Source: Agrobacterium tumefaciens
GTDB taxonomy: Bacteria > Pseudomonadota > Alphaproteobacteria > Rhizobiales > Rhizobiaceae
Length of the DNA: 64,000 bases
Direction of reading: 5' to 3'
NCBI RefSeq assembly: GCF_005221325.1
Contig: NZ_CP039889.1
Span: 1,624,501-1,688,500, forward strand
This document shows, piece by piece, positions 16,540 through 25,343 of this stretch (positions within the stretch are counted from its first letter, which is position 1; each line of letters opens with the position of its first letter). Below the pieces are notes generated by a model, which was given only the letters and a program-made list of their open reading frames with translations, ran no database searches and was not told the origin of the DNA. The position numbers were made by a program, and so were the translations under genes.

Positions 16540-17826
16540 TCAGGGCGTGTGACTGCCTCTCTTCGGCCAGCGTCGAAACACGGCGCTGGCATTGACCCCA
16601 CCGAAGCCGAAGCCGTTGGATATCGCATATTCAACATCGAGGGGTCGGGCATCGTTTGCGACAAAGTCGATGCCATTGGCCTCGAGGTCCGGTGAACTGA
16701 GATTCAGGGTCGGTGGCGCGATCTGGTGCTGGAGCGCCAGGATCGTGAAAATAGCCTCAAGGCCGCCGGCGGCGCCCAGCAGGTGCCCCGTCGCCGACTT
16801 CGTCCCGCTGACAGCGATCGACTTCTTTTGGCCGAACAGGCTCTTGATCGCTCTGAGCTCTCCGAGATCTCCAACCGGGGTCGATGTCGCATGCGCGTTT
16901 AGATGGCCGATTTCGTGCGGCGCGATACCCGCCTGGGCGATGGCGATCTGCATTGCCCTGCGGGCGCCGCTTCCATCTTCCGGACCGGACGTAATATGAT
17001 GGGCGTCGGCCGTCGTTCCGTATCCGACGAGTTCTGCTATCGGCGTCGCACCACGAGCAAGAGCGTGGCTTAATGCTTCGATGACGAGGATGCCTGCGCC
17101 TTCACCCATAACGAAGCCGTCGCGCGCGGTGTCGAAAGGGCGTGACGCCTTGGCCGGGGTCTCGTTAAAACCTGTCGATAGTGATCTTGCCGCAGCGAAA
17201 CCGCCGAGGCTGACGATGTTCATACAGGCCTCAGTGCCACCGCAAACCGCAATGTCGGCTTCGTTCGACTTGATGAGCCTTGCTGCATCGCCAATCGCCT
17301 GAACGCCGGCGGCGCATGCCGTCACCGGCGCTCCCAGGGGGCCTCTAAAGCCATGCCGGATAGAGACTTGTCCGGCAGCGAGATTGACGAGAAAGGATGG
17401 AATGGTGAAGGGCGAAAGTCGGCGGACGCCGCGTTGGTCGACGGTGCGCACCGCCTCCGTTATCGCGGGAAAGCCACCGATGCCCGATGCGATGATTGTC
17501 GCCGTTCTCAGTTTTTCTTCTTCGGAAGCTGGCTTCCAGTTCGCCTGTGCCAGAGCCTCTTCCGCCGCTGCCAGCGCAAAGATGATGAAGCGGTCGACCT
17601 TACGTTGATCCTTCGGGGGCAGGGTCCTGTCAGGATCGAAGCCGCCTTCAGGATCTTCGGCCAGGGAAGGAACCACGCCTCCGATCTTGGAAGGCAAATC
17701 CCCGACGATGTCATCACCCAGTCGCCGGATTCCGCTTTTGCCTGCAAGCAGTCGGGACCAGGAGATATCGACATTTGCACCAAGGGGGCTGACCGCTCCC
17801 ATTCCCGTGACAACGACACGACGCAT
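16540..17826 (-). CDS. fabF: Beta-ketoacyl-ACP synthase II (FabF-type)
   Basis: A 428-residue condensing enzyme that extends acyl-ACP with malonyl-ACP in fatty-acid synthesis. The catalytic triad is visible: Cys171 in VTACAAG, His in LNAHATSTPVGD and His in SGTKSATGHLLGAAG. Length is normal for KAS II. It is probably a secondary copy, because acpP, fabG or fabZ are not adjacent, as they are in the housekeeping cluster. The next gene is the short ftsZ paralogue, so the pair may serve a special envelope or membrane task. Confidence 0.88.
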   Translation of the reverse strand: MRRVVVTGMGAVSPLGANVDISWSRLLAGKSGIRRLGDDIVGDLPSKIGGVVPSLAEDPEGGFDPDRTLPPKDQRKVDRFIIFALAAAEEALAQANWKPASEEEKLRTATIIASGIGGFPAITEAVRTVDQRGVRRLSPFTIPSFLVNLAAGQVSIRHGFRGPLGAPVTACAAGVQAIGDAARLIKSNEADIAVCGGTEACMNIVSLGGFAAARSLSTGFNETPAKASRPFDTARDGFVMGEGAGILVIEALSHALARGATPIAELVGYGTTADAHHITSGPEDGSGARRAMQIAIAQAGIAPHEIGHLNAHATSTPVGDLGELRAIKSLFGQKKSIAVSGTKSATGHLLGAAGGLEAIFTILALQHQIAPPTLNLSSPDLEANGIDFVANDARPLDVEYAISNGFGFGGVNASAVFRRWPKRGSHTP

Positions 17827-17991
17827 TTGTTTTCCACCTGTTTACGATCAAAGAATTGGCATGCCTTCGGCGTCCGACCGAATGACGGGTCGTGAACTTG
17901 TGACATGCGGTTCGTACTATTCTATTCTGATAGGCGTGCGGCTTCTGCTGAGCTATGCCAGCTATCGGCAACGAATATCCAAGAACTGTCT

Positions 17992-18098
17992 GTTAGAGCA
18001 ATTCCGGTGAACACCGGTTCACCGGAATTGCTCTAACTCTTTGTTTTTGCGCATTTCCGGACGCAAAACCGAGCACACTTTTGCTGGAAATGCTCTAG
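17992..18098. repeat. Palindromic intergenic repeat (RIME/REP-like)
   Basis: A perfect hairpin with 21-base arms and a four-base loop occupies 17992-18037 (arm starts GTTAGAGCAATTCCGG). A second, looser inverted repeat follows (GCATTTCCGG... TGGAAATGCTCTAG) to 18098. On the minus strand the element begins CTAGAGCATTTCC, the same start as a shorter copy at 30687. Its TAG is used as the stop codon of the tetR gene. Such mosaic palindromes are common between genes of Rhizobiaceae. Confidence 0.75.
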
Positions 18099-18682
18099 TC
18101 GCTACCATCGCGGCCAGCTATGCGCCGGACCTCGCTCGCTGCCGCATCGAGTACACCCGTCGACAGCGCTTCATCCTCGATGATCCGGGACAGCGTCACC
18201 GCACCGACCATCATGGACAATATTGCCATGGCCTTTTCGCTTCGAGCTATATCGTCACCCTCTCCGATGAGTTCTTCGAGCACCTCGAAATGCGCTCGGA
18301 TACCATCTTCAAATGGGCGCCGAACTTCGGCAGTTTGACGCGCAGCGTCGGAGCCGAGAGCCACAAGGGGGCATCCTTCTGCCTTCTCGCCACTATGATC
18401 TTTGGAAAGGTAGAAGCGGATGATCGACTCCAGGGGATCTGACGTGTCCGCCGCGGCATCAGACCACCTCCTGGTGGCGCTCTCAAGAGCACGGCGCGAT
18501 GCGAGCGCGGCAAGATCGTCCTTCGATGCGAACTGCTTGTAGAATCCACCCTGGGTGAGGCCTGCACCCTTCATCAGGTCTTTCAGGCCGATCCCGTCGA
18601 AACCATGCTCTCGAAACAACCGGCTGGCGACGTTGATCACCCTCTCCCGGTTTTCTTCTGCCTGTACGCGGCTCACTCTCAT
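18095..18682 (-). CDS. TetR-family repressor (of RND pump)
   Basis: A 195-residue TetR regulator with N-terminal helix-turn-helix (VINVASRLFREHGFDGIGLK, then MKGAGLTQGGFYKQFASKDD) and a helical ligand domain. The ATG at 18682 has GGAGG with five-base spacing; the TTG at 18694 is rejected. It is divergent from the RND pump operon, with two TAGATT/TAGAGT-N8-AATCTA boxes between, so it probably represses itself and the pump. The same boxes at the MATE/marR and SDR promoters suggest a small regulon. The stop codon comes from an intergenic repeat element. Confidence 0.88.
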   Translation of the reverse strand: MRVSRVQAEENRERVINVASRLFREHGFDGIGLKDLMKGAGLTQGGFYKQFASKDDLAALASRRALESATRRWSDAAADTSDPLESIIRFYLSKDHSGEKAEGCPLVALGSDAARQTAEVRRPFEDGIRAHFEVLEELIGEGDDIARSEKAMAILSMMVGAVTLSRIIEDEALSTGVLDAAASEVRRIAGRDGSD

Positions 18683-18695
18683 GTGGACCTCCAAT

Positions 18696-18744
18696 TAGAT
18701 TTCATTTGACATCTATATGCTTTTTAGAGTTAAGATGCAATCTA
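18696..18744. promoter_or_regulatory. Two tandem TetR-type boxes between tetR and the RND operon
   Basis: Box 1 at 18696-18715 is TAGATT-N8-CATCTA; box 2 at 18725-18744 is TAGAGT-N8-AATCTA. A TTGACA -35 for the pump genes (18706-18711) lies within box 1 and a TAAGAT-like -10 within box 2, so a bound protein would block RNA polymerase. Confidence 0.75.
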
Positions 18745-18780
18745 ATATTTTTGAACAGGCCGTCAAGAAGGGGCGATGAA

Positions 18781-19890
18781 ATGAAACGGAAACTTGTTGT
18801 CACTGCAGCAGCAGTGCTGGCGCTGGCCGCAGGCGGAGCCGCAGCGCTGCTGCTTCCGGCGCAGGCACCCGAGGCAAAGGCTGCCGATCCCCGGACCTTG
18901 GCCCCGCTGGTCAACCTGGCGACGGCGAGGCTTCCTGGCAATTCCAGCAGCAGCTTTACCGGAACCGTTGGTGCCCGGGTCCAGAGTAATCTCGGTTTCC
19001 GCGTTCCCGGCAAGATCGTTGAACGTTTTGTCGATGTCGGGAAGCAGGTAAGCGCCGGACAGCCTTTGATGAGGCTTGACGAGACTGATCTTCGCCTTGC
19101 TCTGACCGCCAAGCGAAACGCTGTCATTGCAGCACAGGCGACGTTTGTCCAAGCGAAAGCCGATGAGAAACGCTTTGCCGTGTTGGTGAAGACTTCCGCC
19201 GCCTCGACGCAGCAATATGAGCGATCAAAGGCCCTGCTGGATACGGCGACGGCACAGTTGGCCGCTGCTCAAGCCGAGGCGAATGTTGCCGAAAACGAAG
19301 CTAGATATACGGTTCTTGTTGCCGATGCAGATGGAACCATTGTCGAGACACTCGGTGAACCGGGTCAGGTGGTAACCGCAGGGCAACCGGTCGTCCGGCT
19401 CGCGAAGTCAGGTCCGCGCGAAGCGATTGTCTGGCTTCCCGAAACCATGCGTCCCGACATTGGAGTTCAGGCTTCGGCATCAGTTTATGGCAGAAACGAT
19501 GCGGAAAAGGCCGAGCTGCGCCAGATCTCCGATTCTGCCGATCAGCAGACCCGAACCTATGAAACACGCTGGGTGCTTGAAGGGGAGGCTGCAAATGCGC
19601 CTCTGGGGGCGACCGTCACCATCGAAATCGAGAACAGGGATGCGCAGGATCATGCCGAACTGCCGATAGGCGCTCTGTTGGATGACGGGACGCGCACTGG
19701 CGTCTGGGTGATCGATCAGCAATCGTCCGTCGTGAAGTTTCGTGATGTGAACGTAGAGCGGGTGGGCGAAGAGAATGTAATCGTGACCAACGTCAAGCCG
19801 GGAGAGGAGGTCGTTGCGCTTGGCGCACATCTTCTGAAGGATGGAGCGCAAGTTCGCACCAGCGTTGCGACAAAAGAGGCGGCAAACTGA
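18781..19890 (+). CDS. RND efflux periplasmic adaptor (membrane fusion protein)
   Basis: A 369-residue adaptor linking an RND pump to an outer-membrane channel. It has an N-terminal signal/anchor (KRKLVVTAAAVLALAAGGAA) without a lipoprotein cysteine, a lipoyl-like half (GKIVERFVDVGKQVSAGQPL), a coiled-coil hairpin rich in Ala/Glu around residues 105-175, the second lipoyl half (ADGTIVETLGEPGQVVTAGQPV) and a beta-barrel domain. It overlaps the pump gene by one base (TGATG). No outer-membrane channel gene is present, so it must borrow a TolC-like protein from elsewhere. Confidence 0.9.
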   Translation: MKRKLVVTAAAVLALAAGGAAALLLPAQAPEAKAADPRTLAPLVNLATARLPGNSSSSFTGTVGARVQSNLGFRVPGKIVERFVDVGKQVSAGQPLMRLDETDLRLALTAKRNAVIAAQATFVQAKADEKRFAVLVKTSAASTQQYERSKALLDTATAQLAAAQAEANVAENEARYTVLVADADGTIVETLGEPGQVVTAGQPVVRLAKSGPREAIVWLPETMRPDIGVQASASVYGRNDAEKAELRQISDSADQQTRTYETRWVLEGEAANAPLGATVTIEIENRDAQDHAELPIGALLDDGTRTGVWVIDQQSSVVKFRDVNVERVGEENVIVTNVKPGEEVVALGAHLLKDGAQVRTSVATKEAAN

Positions 19891-22800
19891 TGAACCTCAA
19901 TCTGTCCGCCCTTGCGGTTCGCGAACGCGCCGTCACGCTGTTCTTCATCGTCCTTCTGTCGCTTGCCGGCGCCTATGCCTTCGTCAAGCTCGGCCGCGCT
20001 GAAGACCCCTCCTTTACCATCAAGACATTGACGGTCACGACTGTCTGGCCGGGCGCAACCGCACGCGAGATGCAGGATCTCGTTGCCGAGCCGCTGGAGA
20101 AGCGCATTCAGGAATTGGCCTGGTACGACCGTGTCGAGACGACGACGCGCCCCGGCTTTGCCTATCTTACCGTCACGCTCAAGGATAATACGCCGCCAAG
20201 CGCCGTCGCCGAAGAATTTTATCAGGCGCGCAAGAAGCTCGGCGATGAAGCCAGAAACCTGCCGCAGGGCGTTCTGGGACCATTCGTGAACGACGAATAT
20301 TCCGACGTCAGCTTCGGCCTTTACGCTCTCAAGGCGCAGGGCATGCCGATGCGTGATCTCGTCCGGGAAGCCGAAAAGATCAGGCAGGACATGCTTCATG
20401 TTCCCGGCGTAAAGAAAATCAATATTCTGGGCGAGCAGCCTGAACAGATATTCGTCGAGTTCTCCTATCAGAAACTCGCCACGCTCGGGATTTCTCCCCA
20501 GGATATTGCCGCGGCCCTTCAACGGCGCAATACCGTTACGCCCGCTGGCTCGATAGACACGCAGGGTCCGCAGGTCTTCATCCGTCTCGACGGCGCCTAT
20601 GACAGCGTTCAGTCCATAGCCGATACTCCCATCGTCGCTTCCGGTCGCGCGTTGAAACTTTCCGACATTGCGGAGGTGCGCCGGGGCTATCAGGATCCCA
20701 CCGGTTACATCATCAGGCACGATGGAGAACCGGCCATCATGCTCGGTGTCGTCATGCAGCAGGGTTGGAATGGGTTGGAACTCGGCAAGGCGCTGGAAGA
20801 GCGCTCCAGCCAGATCGCACAATCGCTGCCACTCGGCATCACGTTGACGAAGGTGAGCGATCAGGCGGTCAATATCGATGCCGCCGTCGGCGAGTTCATG
20901 GTGAAGTTTGCCATGGCTCTGGGCGTCGTGCTGTTTGTTAGCCTCGTGGCGCTTGGCTGGCGGGTTGGCATCGTCGTGGCGCTTGCCGTGCCGCTGACGC
21001 TTGCGGTTGTCTTCATCATCATGCTGGAAACGGGGCGCTTCTTCGACCGTATCACGCTTGGCGCATTGATCCTGGCACTGGGTCTGCTGGTGGATGACGC
21101 GATCATCGCGATTGAAGTGATGGTCGTGAAGATGGAAGAGGGCATGGATCGTATCAGGGCAGCAGCTTACGCCTGGAGCCATACGGCAGCGCCGATGCTG
21201 TCCGGCACGCTCGTCACGATCATCGGCCTGATGCCCGTTGGCTTTGCAAGCTCTGCCGCGGGCGAGTATGCCGGCAACATCTTCTGGATCGTCGGTTTCG
21301 CTCTGATCGTATCCTGGTTCGTGGCGGTGATCTTTACGCCCTATCTCGGCGTAAAACTGTTGCCCGATATCAAACCGGTGGAAGGCGGGCATCACGCAAT
21401 TTACGATACGCCGAATTACAGACGTCTACGCGGTGCGATCGAATTCACCGTCAAGCACAAGTTCCTGACCTGCACCATTGTCGGCGTCGTCATGGCGCTC
21501 TCGGTCGTCGGCATGGGTGCGGTGAAGCAGCAGTTCTTCCCGACATCGGACCGCCCGGAGGTTCTTGTCGAAGTCCGCTTGCCTGAAGGCACGAGCATCG
21601 AAACGACGACAGCCACGGTCAAGAAGCTCGAGGCCTGGCTGAAACAGCAACCGGAAACGAAGATCGCCACCAGCTACATCGGTCAGGGTGCGCCCCGCTT
21701 CTTCTTCGCCATGTCGCCCGAACTGCCCGATTCTGCCTTCGCGAAGATCGTCGTATTGACGTCTGACGCGCATGAGCGCGAGACTTTGAAGCTGCGTCTG
21801 CGGGAAGCGGTTGCGCAAGGACTGGCACCTGAAGCATTCGTACGTGTGACGCAACTCGTCTTCGGCCCTTACACGCCGTTTCCGGTCGAGTTCCGCATCA
21901 TGGGGCCGGATCCGGACAAGTTGTATAAAATCTCCGAGCAGGCGCTTGCTCTCATGAATACGGTGCCGGATGTCAGAAGCGCCAACCGTGACTGGGGCAA
22001 CCGCACACCTGTGGTCAGGTTCGTTCCTGATCAGGATCGGCTGAACCTTATTGGCATGTCGTCTGCCGAGGCTGCCCAGCAAATACAGCTATTGCTAAGC
22101 GGCGTGCCGGTTACGCAAGTCCGGGAGAACATCCGAAACGTTCCTGTCGTGGCCAGAAGTGCGGGTGAAATCCGCCTCGATCCTGCAAGGCTCGCTGATT
22201 TCTCGCTCGTGACGAGAGACGGCCGTGCAATCCCCCTCGATCAGATCGGCCACACGGAGGTGCGCTTCGAAGAGCCGATCCTCAAGCGCCGTGATAGAAC
22301 GCCTGTGGTGACAGTAAGGTCTGACATTAACGAGGCGACACAGCCGCCGGAGGTTTCGCAACAGGTGATGACCGCTCTTCAGCCACTCATTGCATCTCTG
22401 CCGGCTGGCTACACAATCGAGATGGGCGGCAATATCGAGGAGTCACTCAAGGCGAATACCGCGCTGGTGAAGGTGTTCCCACTGATGATCGCAGCGACCC
22501 TGATCGTCATCATCCTTCAGGTCCGCAGCCTGTCGACGATGACGATGGTGATGCTGACAGCTCCGCTCGGTCTTGCAGGCGTCGTACCGACCCTGATCCT
22601 GTTCAACCAGCCTTTCGGCTTCAACGCGATCCTGGGTCTTATCGGCCTGGCGGGCATCCTCATGCGCAACACGTTGATCCTGACCGAGCAGATCAAGGAA
22701 AACAAGGCCGCGGGTCTGGATGACTATCATGCGGTTATCGAAGCCACGGTGCAGAGGACGCGGCCGGTCATCCTGACGGCGCTGGCCGCCGTGCTCGCCT

Positions 22801-23003
22801 TCATCCCGCTAACGCACTCGGTCTTCTGGGGATCGATGGCCTATACGCTGATCGGCGGCACGGCAGTTGGAACGCTCATCATCCTGCTCTTCCTGCCGGC
22901 ACTCTATGCTGCATGGTTCCGCATCAAGCCGCCCAAGGCAGAAATGTATTCGACGGAGCACGGGAATACGGAAAGAACTCAGCATTCGCTTGCTGCGGAA
23001 TAG
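19890..23003 (+). CDS. RND-family efflux pump (HAE1-type)
   Basis: A 1037-residue inner-membrane proton-driven pump. It starts with the typical RERAVTLFFIVLLSLAGAYAF helix, has a large periplasmic porter domain (WPGATAREMQDLVAEPLEKR), a TM4 segment with the paired acidic residues GLLVDDAIIAIE needed for proton relay, and the repeat of this layout in the second half (TM10 region LIGLAGILMRNTLILTEQI). Length is normal. It forms an operon with the adaptor gene upstream. Substrates are not predictable, but TetR control and the MATE pump nearby point to toxic organics. Confidence 0.92.
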   Translation: MNLNLSALAVRERAVTLFFIVLLSLAGAYAFVKLGRAEDPSFTIKTLTVTTVWPGATAREMQDLVAEPLEKRIQELAWYDRVETTTRPGFAYLTVTLKDNTPPSAVAEEFYQARKKLGDEARNLPQGVLGPFVNDEYSDVSFGLYALKAQGMPMRDLVREAEKIRQDMLHVPGVKKINILGEQPEQIFVEFSYQKLATLGISPQDIAAALQRRNTVTPAGSIDTQGPQVFIRLDGAYDSVQSIADTPIVASGRALKLSDIAEVRRGYQDPTGYIIRHDGEPAIMLGVVMQQGWNGLELGKALEERSSQIAQSLPLGITLTKVSDQAVNIDAAVGEFMVKFAMALGVVLFVSLVALGWRVGIVVALAVPLTLAVVFIIMLETGRFFDRITLGALILALGLLVDDAIIAIEVMVVKMEEGMDRIRAAAYAWSHTAAPMLSGTLVTIIGLMPVGFASSAAGEYAGNIFWIVGFALIVSWFVAVIFTPYLGVKLLPDIKPVEGGHHAIYDTPNYRRLRGAIEFTVKHKFLTCTIVGVVMALSVVGMGAVKQQFFPTSDRPEVLVEVRLPEGTSIETTTATVKKLEAWLKQQPETKIATSYIGQGAPRFFFAMSPELPDSAFAKIVVLTSDAHERETLKLRLREAVAQGLAPEAFVRVTQLVFGPYTPFPVEFRIMGPDPDKLYKISEQALALMNTVPDVRSANRDWGNRTPVVRFVPDQDRLNLIGMSSAEAAQQIQLLLSGVPVTQVRENIRNVPVVARSAGEIRLDPARLADFSLVTRDGRAIPLDQIGHTEVRFEEPILKRRDRTPVVTVRSDINEATQPPEVSQQVMTALQPLIASLPAGYTIEMGGNIEESLKANTALVKVFPLMIAATLIVIILQVRSLSTMTMVMLTAPLGLAGVVPTLILFNQPFGFNAILGLIGLAGILMRNTLILTEQIKENKAAGLDDYHAVIEATVQRTRPVILTALAAVLAFIPLTHSVFWGSMAYTLIGGTAVGTLIILLFLPALYAAWFRIKPPKAEMYSTEHGNTERTQHSLAAE

Positions 23004-23043
23004 CCATCGCGTCCCTCCGCAGCAAAGGATGCTGGGGAGGGAT

Positions 23044-23066
23044 CATGACCCGGCAGCCGGGTCATG
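23044..23066 (+). terminator. Hairpin after the RND pump gene
   Basis: A perfect 10-base inverted repeat CATGACCCGG-CAG-CCGGGTCATG about 40 bases after the pump stop. The following T-tract is weak (TTGC), so it may be a stabilising hairpin or a poor terminator. Confidence 0.5.
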
Positions 23067-23164
23067 TTGCATGGTGAGACGTCGCGTGTGTTTTGCGGGC
23101 CAGCAGAACCCTTTCAGAAGCAGCACCTTCGTCTACCTCAATCTTGACAAGGAGGAACCTTGAT

Positions 23165-23752
23165 ATGAACCCTGTCGTATCGATCTTCAAACACCCTCCG
23201 GACGGGGGTAGAGGATATCACCGGGATATGCGCGTGAGGTGGGCTCTCGAGGAAGTCGGACAGCCTTACACTCTACGATACCTGACCTTTTCCGAGATGC
23301 GCCGCCCGGAATATCTGGAAATGCAGCCTTTCGGCCAGATGCCGATCTACCAGGAGGGTGATCTCATTCTTTTCGAATCCGGTGCGATCGTGCTTCACAT
23401 AGCACAGCGGTTCACCGGCCTCCTTCCCGATGCAGAGAATGCGCGCTCGCGTTCCATCATGTGGATGTTTGCAGCGGTCAATACGATCGAACCCTGTATC
23501 GCCTCCGGCAGCGTTGGACATCTCAGCCAGCGGCTTCAGCAACTGGGCGATGCGCTTGGAGGGAAAGAGTGGCTTGAGGGCGCTCAGTTCGGTGCCGGTG
23601 ATCTCATGATGGTAAGCGTACTCCGGCCACTCAATCACTCGGATATCCTGCTGGACAGCCCAGGCTTGCAGGATTACGTCGAAAGAGGCGAGCAACGATC
23701 CGCATTCCAGCGCGCGCTCGGCTATCCCCCAGCGGACAGGCGAACGGCGTGA
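23165..23752 (+). CDS. Glutathione S-transferase family protein
   Basis: A 195-residue GST-like protein. The N-terminal thioredoxin-like part contains RVRWALEEVGQPYTLRYL and the cis-proline/glutathione contact PFGQMPIYQEGDLILFESGAI; the C-terminal part is helical and somewhat short. GSTs conjugate glutathione to electrophiles, consistent with a detoxification block. GAGGAACCTTGAT lies upstream of the ATG. It has the pump's orientation but lies about 160 bases downstream past a hairpin, so co-transcription is uncertain. Confidence 0.85.
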   Translation: MNPVVSIFKHPPDGGRGYHRDMRVRWALEEVGQPYTLRYLTFSEMRRPEYLEMQPFGQMPIYQEGDLILFESGAIVLHIAQRFTGLLPDAENARSRSIMWMFAAVNTIEPCIASGSVGHLSQRLQQLGDALGGKEWLEGAQFGAGDLMMVSVLRPLNHSDILLDSPGLQDYVERGEQRSAFQRALGYPPADRRTA

Positions 23753-23926
23753 CTTGATGGCATAAGCTTCCATTACGCCTGTCACCCGTCGGCCGGGAAC
23801 CGTCGCATTAACTCGACCGATGTTTCCCGCGTCGAGGCGACCCATCGCAAGTGTCGTGTGCTCTGACCATCTGCCTCCTCAATTTCTGCAAGTGCGTTTT
23901 ATTTTGCTTGTAATCTAACGGTAATT

Positions 23927-23946
23927 TAGATTACATATGAAATCTA
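23927..23946. promoter_or_regulatory. TetR-type operator at the SDR promoter
   Basis: TAGATT-N8-AATCTA inside a longer perfect palindrome with arms AATTTAGATT and AATCTAAATT (23923-23950). A -35-like TTGCTT lies about 17 bases upstream and the box covers the expected -10. This is the most symmetric copy of the box found at 14645 and 18696. Confidence 0.75.
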
Positions 23947-23985
23947 AATTGATTTCTAATCCCACGCTAATTTTGGAGAGCGTAG

Positions 23986-24798
23986 ATGTCGACAGGCAAG
24001 ATTGTTGTAGTGACCGGAGCATCCTCGGGCATAGGGCAGGCAACCGTGAGGCTGCTGTCGCAGAATGGGTTCAAGGTGTTTGCAGGCTCGCGCAATCCGG
24101 ACAAAAGTGGACCGGTTCCAGGTGTCGAGTACGGACGTCTCGATGTGGACAACGACGAGTCGGTGAGGCAATTCGTCGATTGGGTTCTGTCCCGTTCAGG
24201 CAGGATTGATGTCCTGGTGAACAATGCGGGCGTCTCTCTTGTCGGGCCGGTCGAAAGCACATCGGACGATGAGGCGAAGGCCCTTTTTGAAACCAATCTC
24301 TTTGGCCCACTGCGCATGATACGAGCGGTATTGCCTGCGATGCGACAGCAGAATTCCGGCCTGTTCGTCAACGTAAGCTCGGTTCTCGGCTTCCTCCCAG
24401 CACCCTACATGGGCCTTTATGCCAGCAGCAAACATGCCCTGGAGGGACTGTCTGAAACGCTCGACCATGAAGTCCGGCAATTCAACATTCGCTCCGTCTT
24501 GGTCGAGCCAACGTTCACGAGGACAAGTCTCGATGTCAATGCGAAGCAGACGGAGACGCGCATTGACGACTACGCTCACCAATTGGCCAAATCCAATGAA
24601 GCCGTTCTTTCCGCCATTAGGACAGCAAGCAGCCCTCAGACTGTCGCTGCCGAAATCATGGCCGCAATCACGGGTCCTCACAAAATGCGCAGGCCGGTTG
24701 GAAAACAGGCTACGCTTCTGAGCCGCCTGAAACGGTTTGTTCCAGCCAAGGCATTGGATGGTGGCATCAGAAAGACGTTTGGCCTCTCCCGGCTGTAA
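23986..24798 (+). CDS. Short-chain dehydrogenase/reductase
   Basis: A 270-residue classical SDR oxidoreductase using NAD(P)H. The cofactor motif VVVTGASSGIGQAT is at residues 6-19, NNAG follows at about 80, and the catalytic Ser and YASSK are in the middle. GGAGAG precedes the ATG by five bases. The promoter carries a perfect copy of the TetR-type box shared with the RND and MATE pumps, suggesting a role in dealing with the same toxic compounds, for example reducing reactive carbonyls. Substrate unknown. Confidence 0.9.
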   Translation: MSTGKIVVVTGASSGIGQATVRLLSQNGFKVFAGSRNPDKSGPVPGVEYGRLDVDNDESVRQFVDWVLSRSGRIDVLVNNAGVSLVGPVESTSDDEAKALFETNLFGPLRMIRAVLPAMRQQNSGLFVNVSSVLGFLPAPYMGLYASSKHALEGLSETLDHEVRQFNIRSVLVEPTFTRTSLDVNAKQTETRIDDYAHQLAKSNEAVLSAIRTASSPQTVAAEIMAAITGPHKMRRPVGKQATLLSRLKRFVPAKALDGGIRKTFGLSRL

Positions 24799-25008
24799 GC
24801 ATTCGCGGAACCTGCGCGCAAAAACCGCAAAGCAGGGCATGTGGCATTCGGAAATTTCATGTCATCTATCGTCATGACTGACCGGGTGCCACAGTCGCAC
24901 CGACCGTCACGCCCACGGCAGCGGTCGGTTGCGTTGGCGAGAATCTGTTTGCGCACGCTCGGACCGACATGAGTTTAAGCGGCGTTGCGCGCAAATTTTC
25001 TTTTGCGA

Positions 25009-25131
25009 TCACAGCCTGTTTTTGAACAGCGTACCGCCCTTCATAATAACGTCAATATTTTCGCCGCGCCTAGTGAAGAACTCAGTCTGCAAGCCATCGA
25101 ATATGCGGGCGTTGGTGAACAGGGTAGCCAT
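25009..25131 (-). pseudogene. Remnant of an amidohydrolase, N-terminus only
   Basis: A 40-codon frame starting MATLFTNARIFDG, the typical first strand of metal-dependent amidohydrolases, then running on to KNRL and a stop. GGAG lies twelve bases before the ATG, so the original translation start seems kept while the whole catalytic barrel is missing. Inference: the product of a deletion. It could instead be a short coincidental ORF. Confidence 0.5.
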
Positions 25132-25184
25132 TGTGGGTCAGTTCTCCTGTATTTATGGGAGGTGCGGCAGGGTCAACAGAGGAC

Positions 25185-25270
25185 GGCTCCGCCGGAGAAG
25201 CGCGAAAGCCGTTCGTCACGATCCGGAACGGTTCGCCGCTTGTATGAACAATACGCATCGAAAACCGCAC
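25185..25270 (-). pseudogene. Remnant of a proline racemase-family gene, N-terminus only
   Basis: The frame beginning MRFSMRIVHTSGEPFRIVTNGF matches the start of proline racemase/hydroxyproline epimerase proteins (pattern HT-x-GEP-x-RIV). After that the sequence loses similarity and no catalytic cysteine region follows. It lies directly upstream of the amidohydrolase remnant on the same strand, so both may have belonged to one lost catabolic operon. Confidence 0.5.
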
Positions 25271-25343
25271 TACATTGTCGTCGGGGAGAAAGGCCAGACT
25301 CCATCATGACGTGGCGAGGCCATGACGGATCACTCTATTGGCG

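Larger units (their letters stand above)
24799..25343. other. Degenerate intergenic region with gene remnants
   Basis: About 545 bases with no intact gene. The minus strand carries the 5' ends of two catabolic genes, annotated separately at 25009-25131 and 25185-25270. The remaining 24799-25008 shows nothing recognisable. Confidence 0.6.

Noticed and set aside
19716..21395. 559-codon open frame antisense to the RND pump and adaptor
   Set aside because: Composition (His/Asp/Arg-rich, no domain) is that of a shadow frame opposite a high-GC gene; the sense frames have clear RND motifs.
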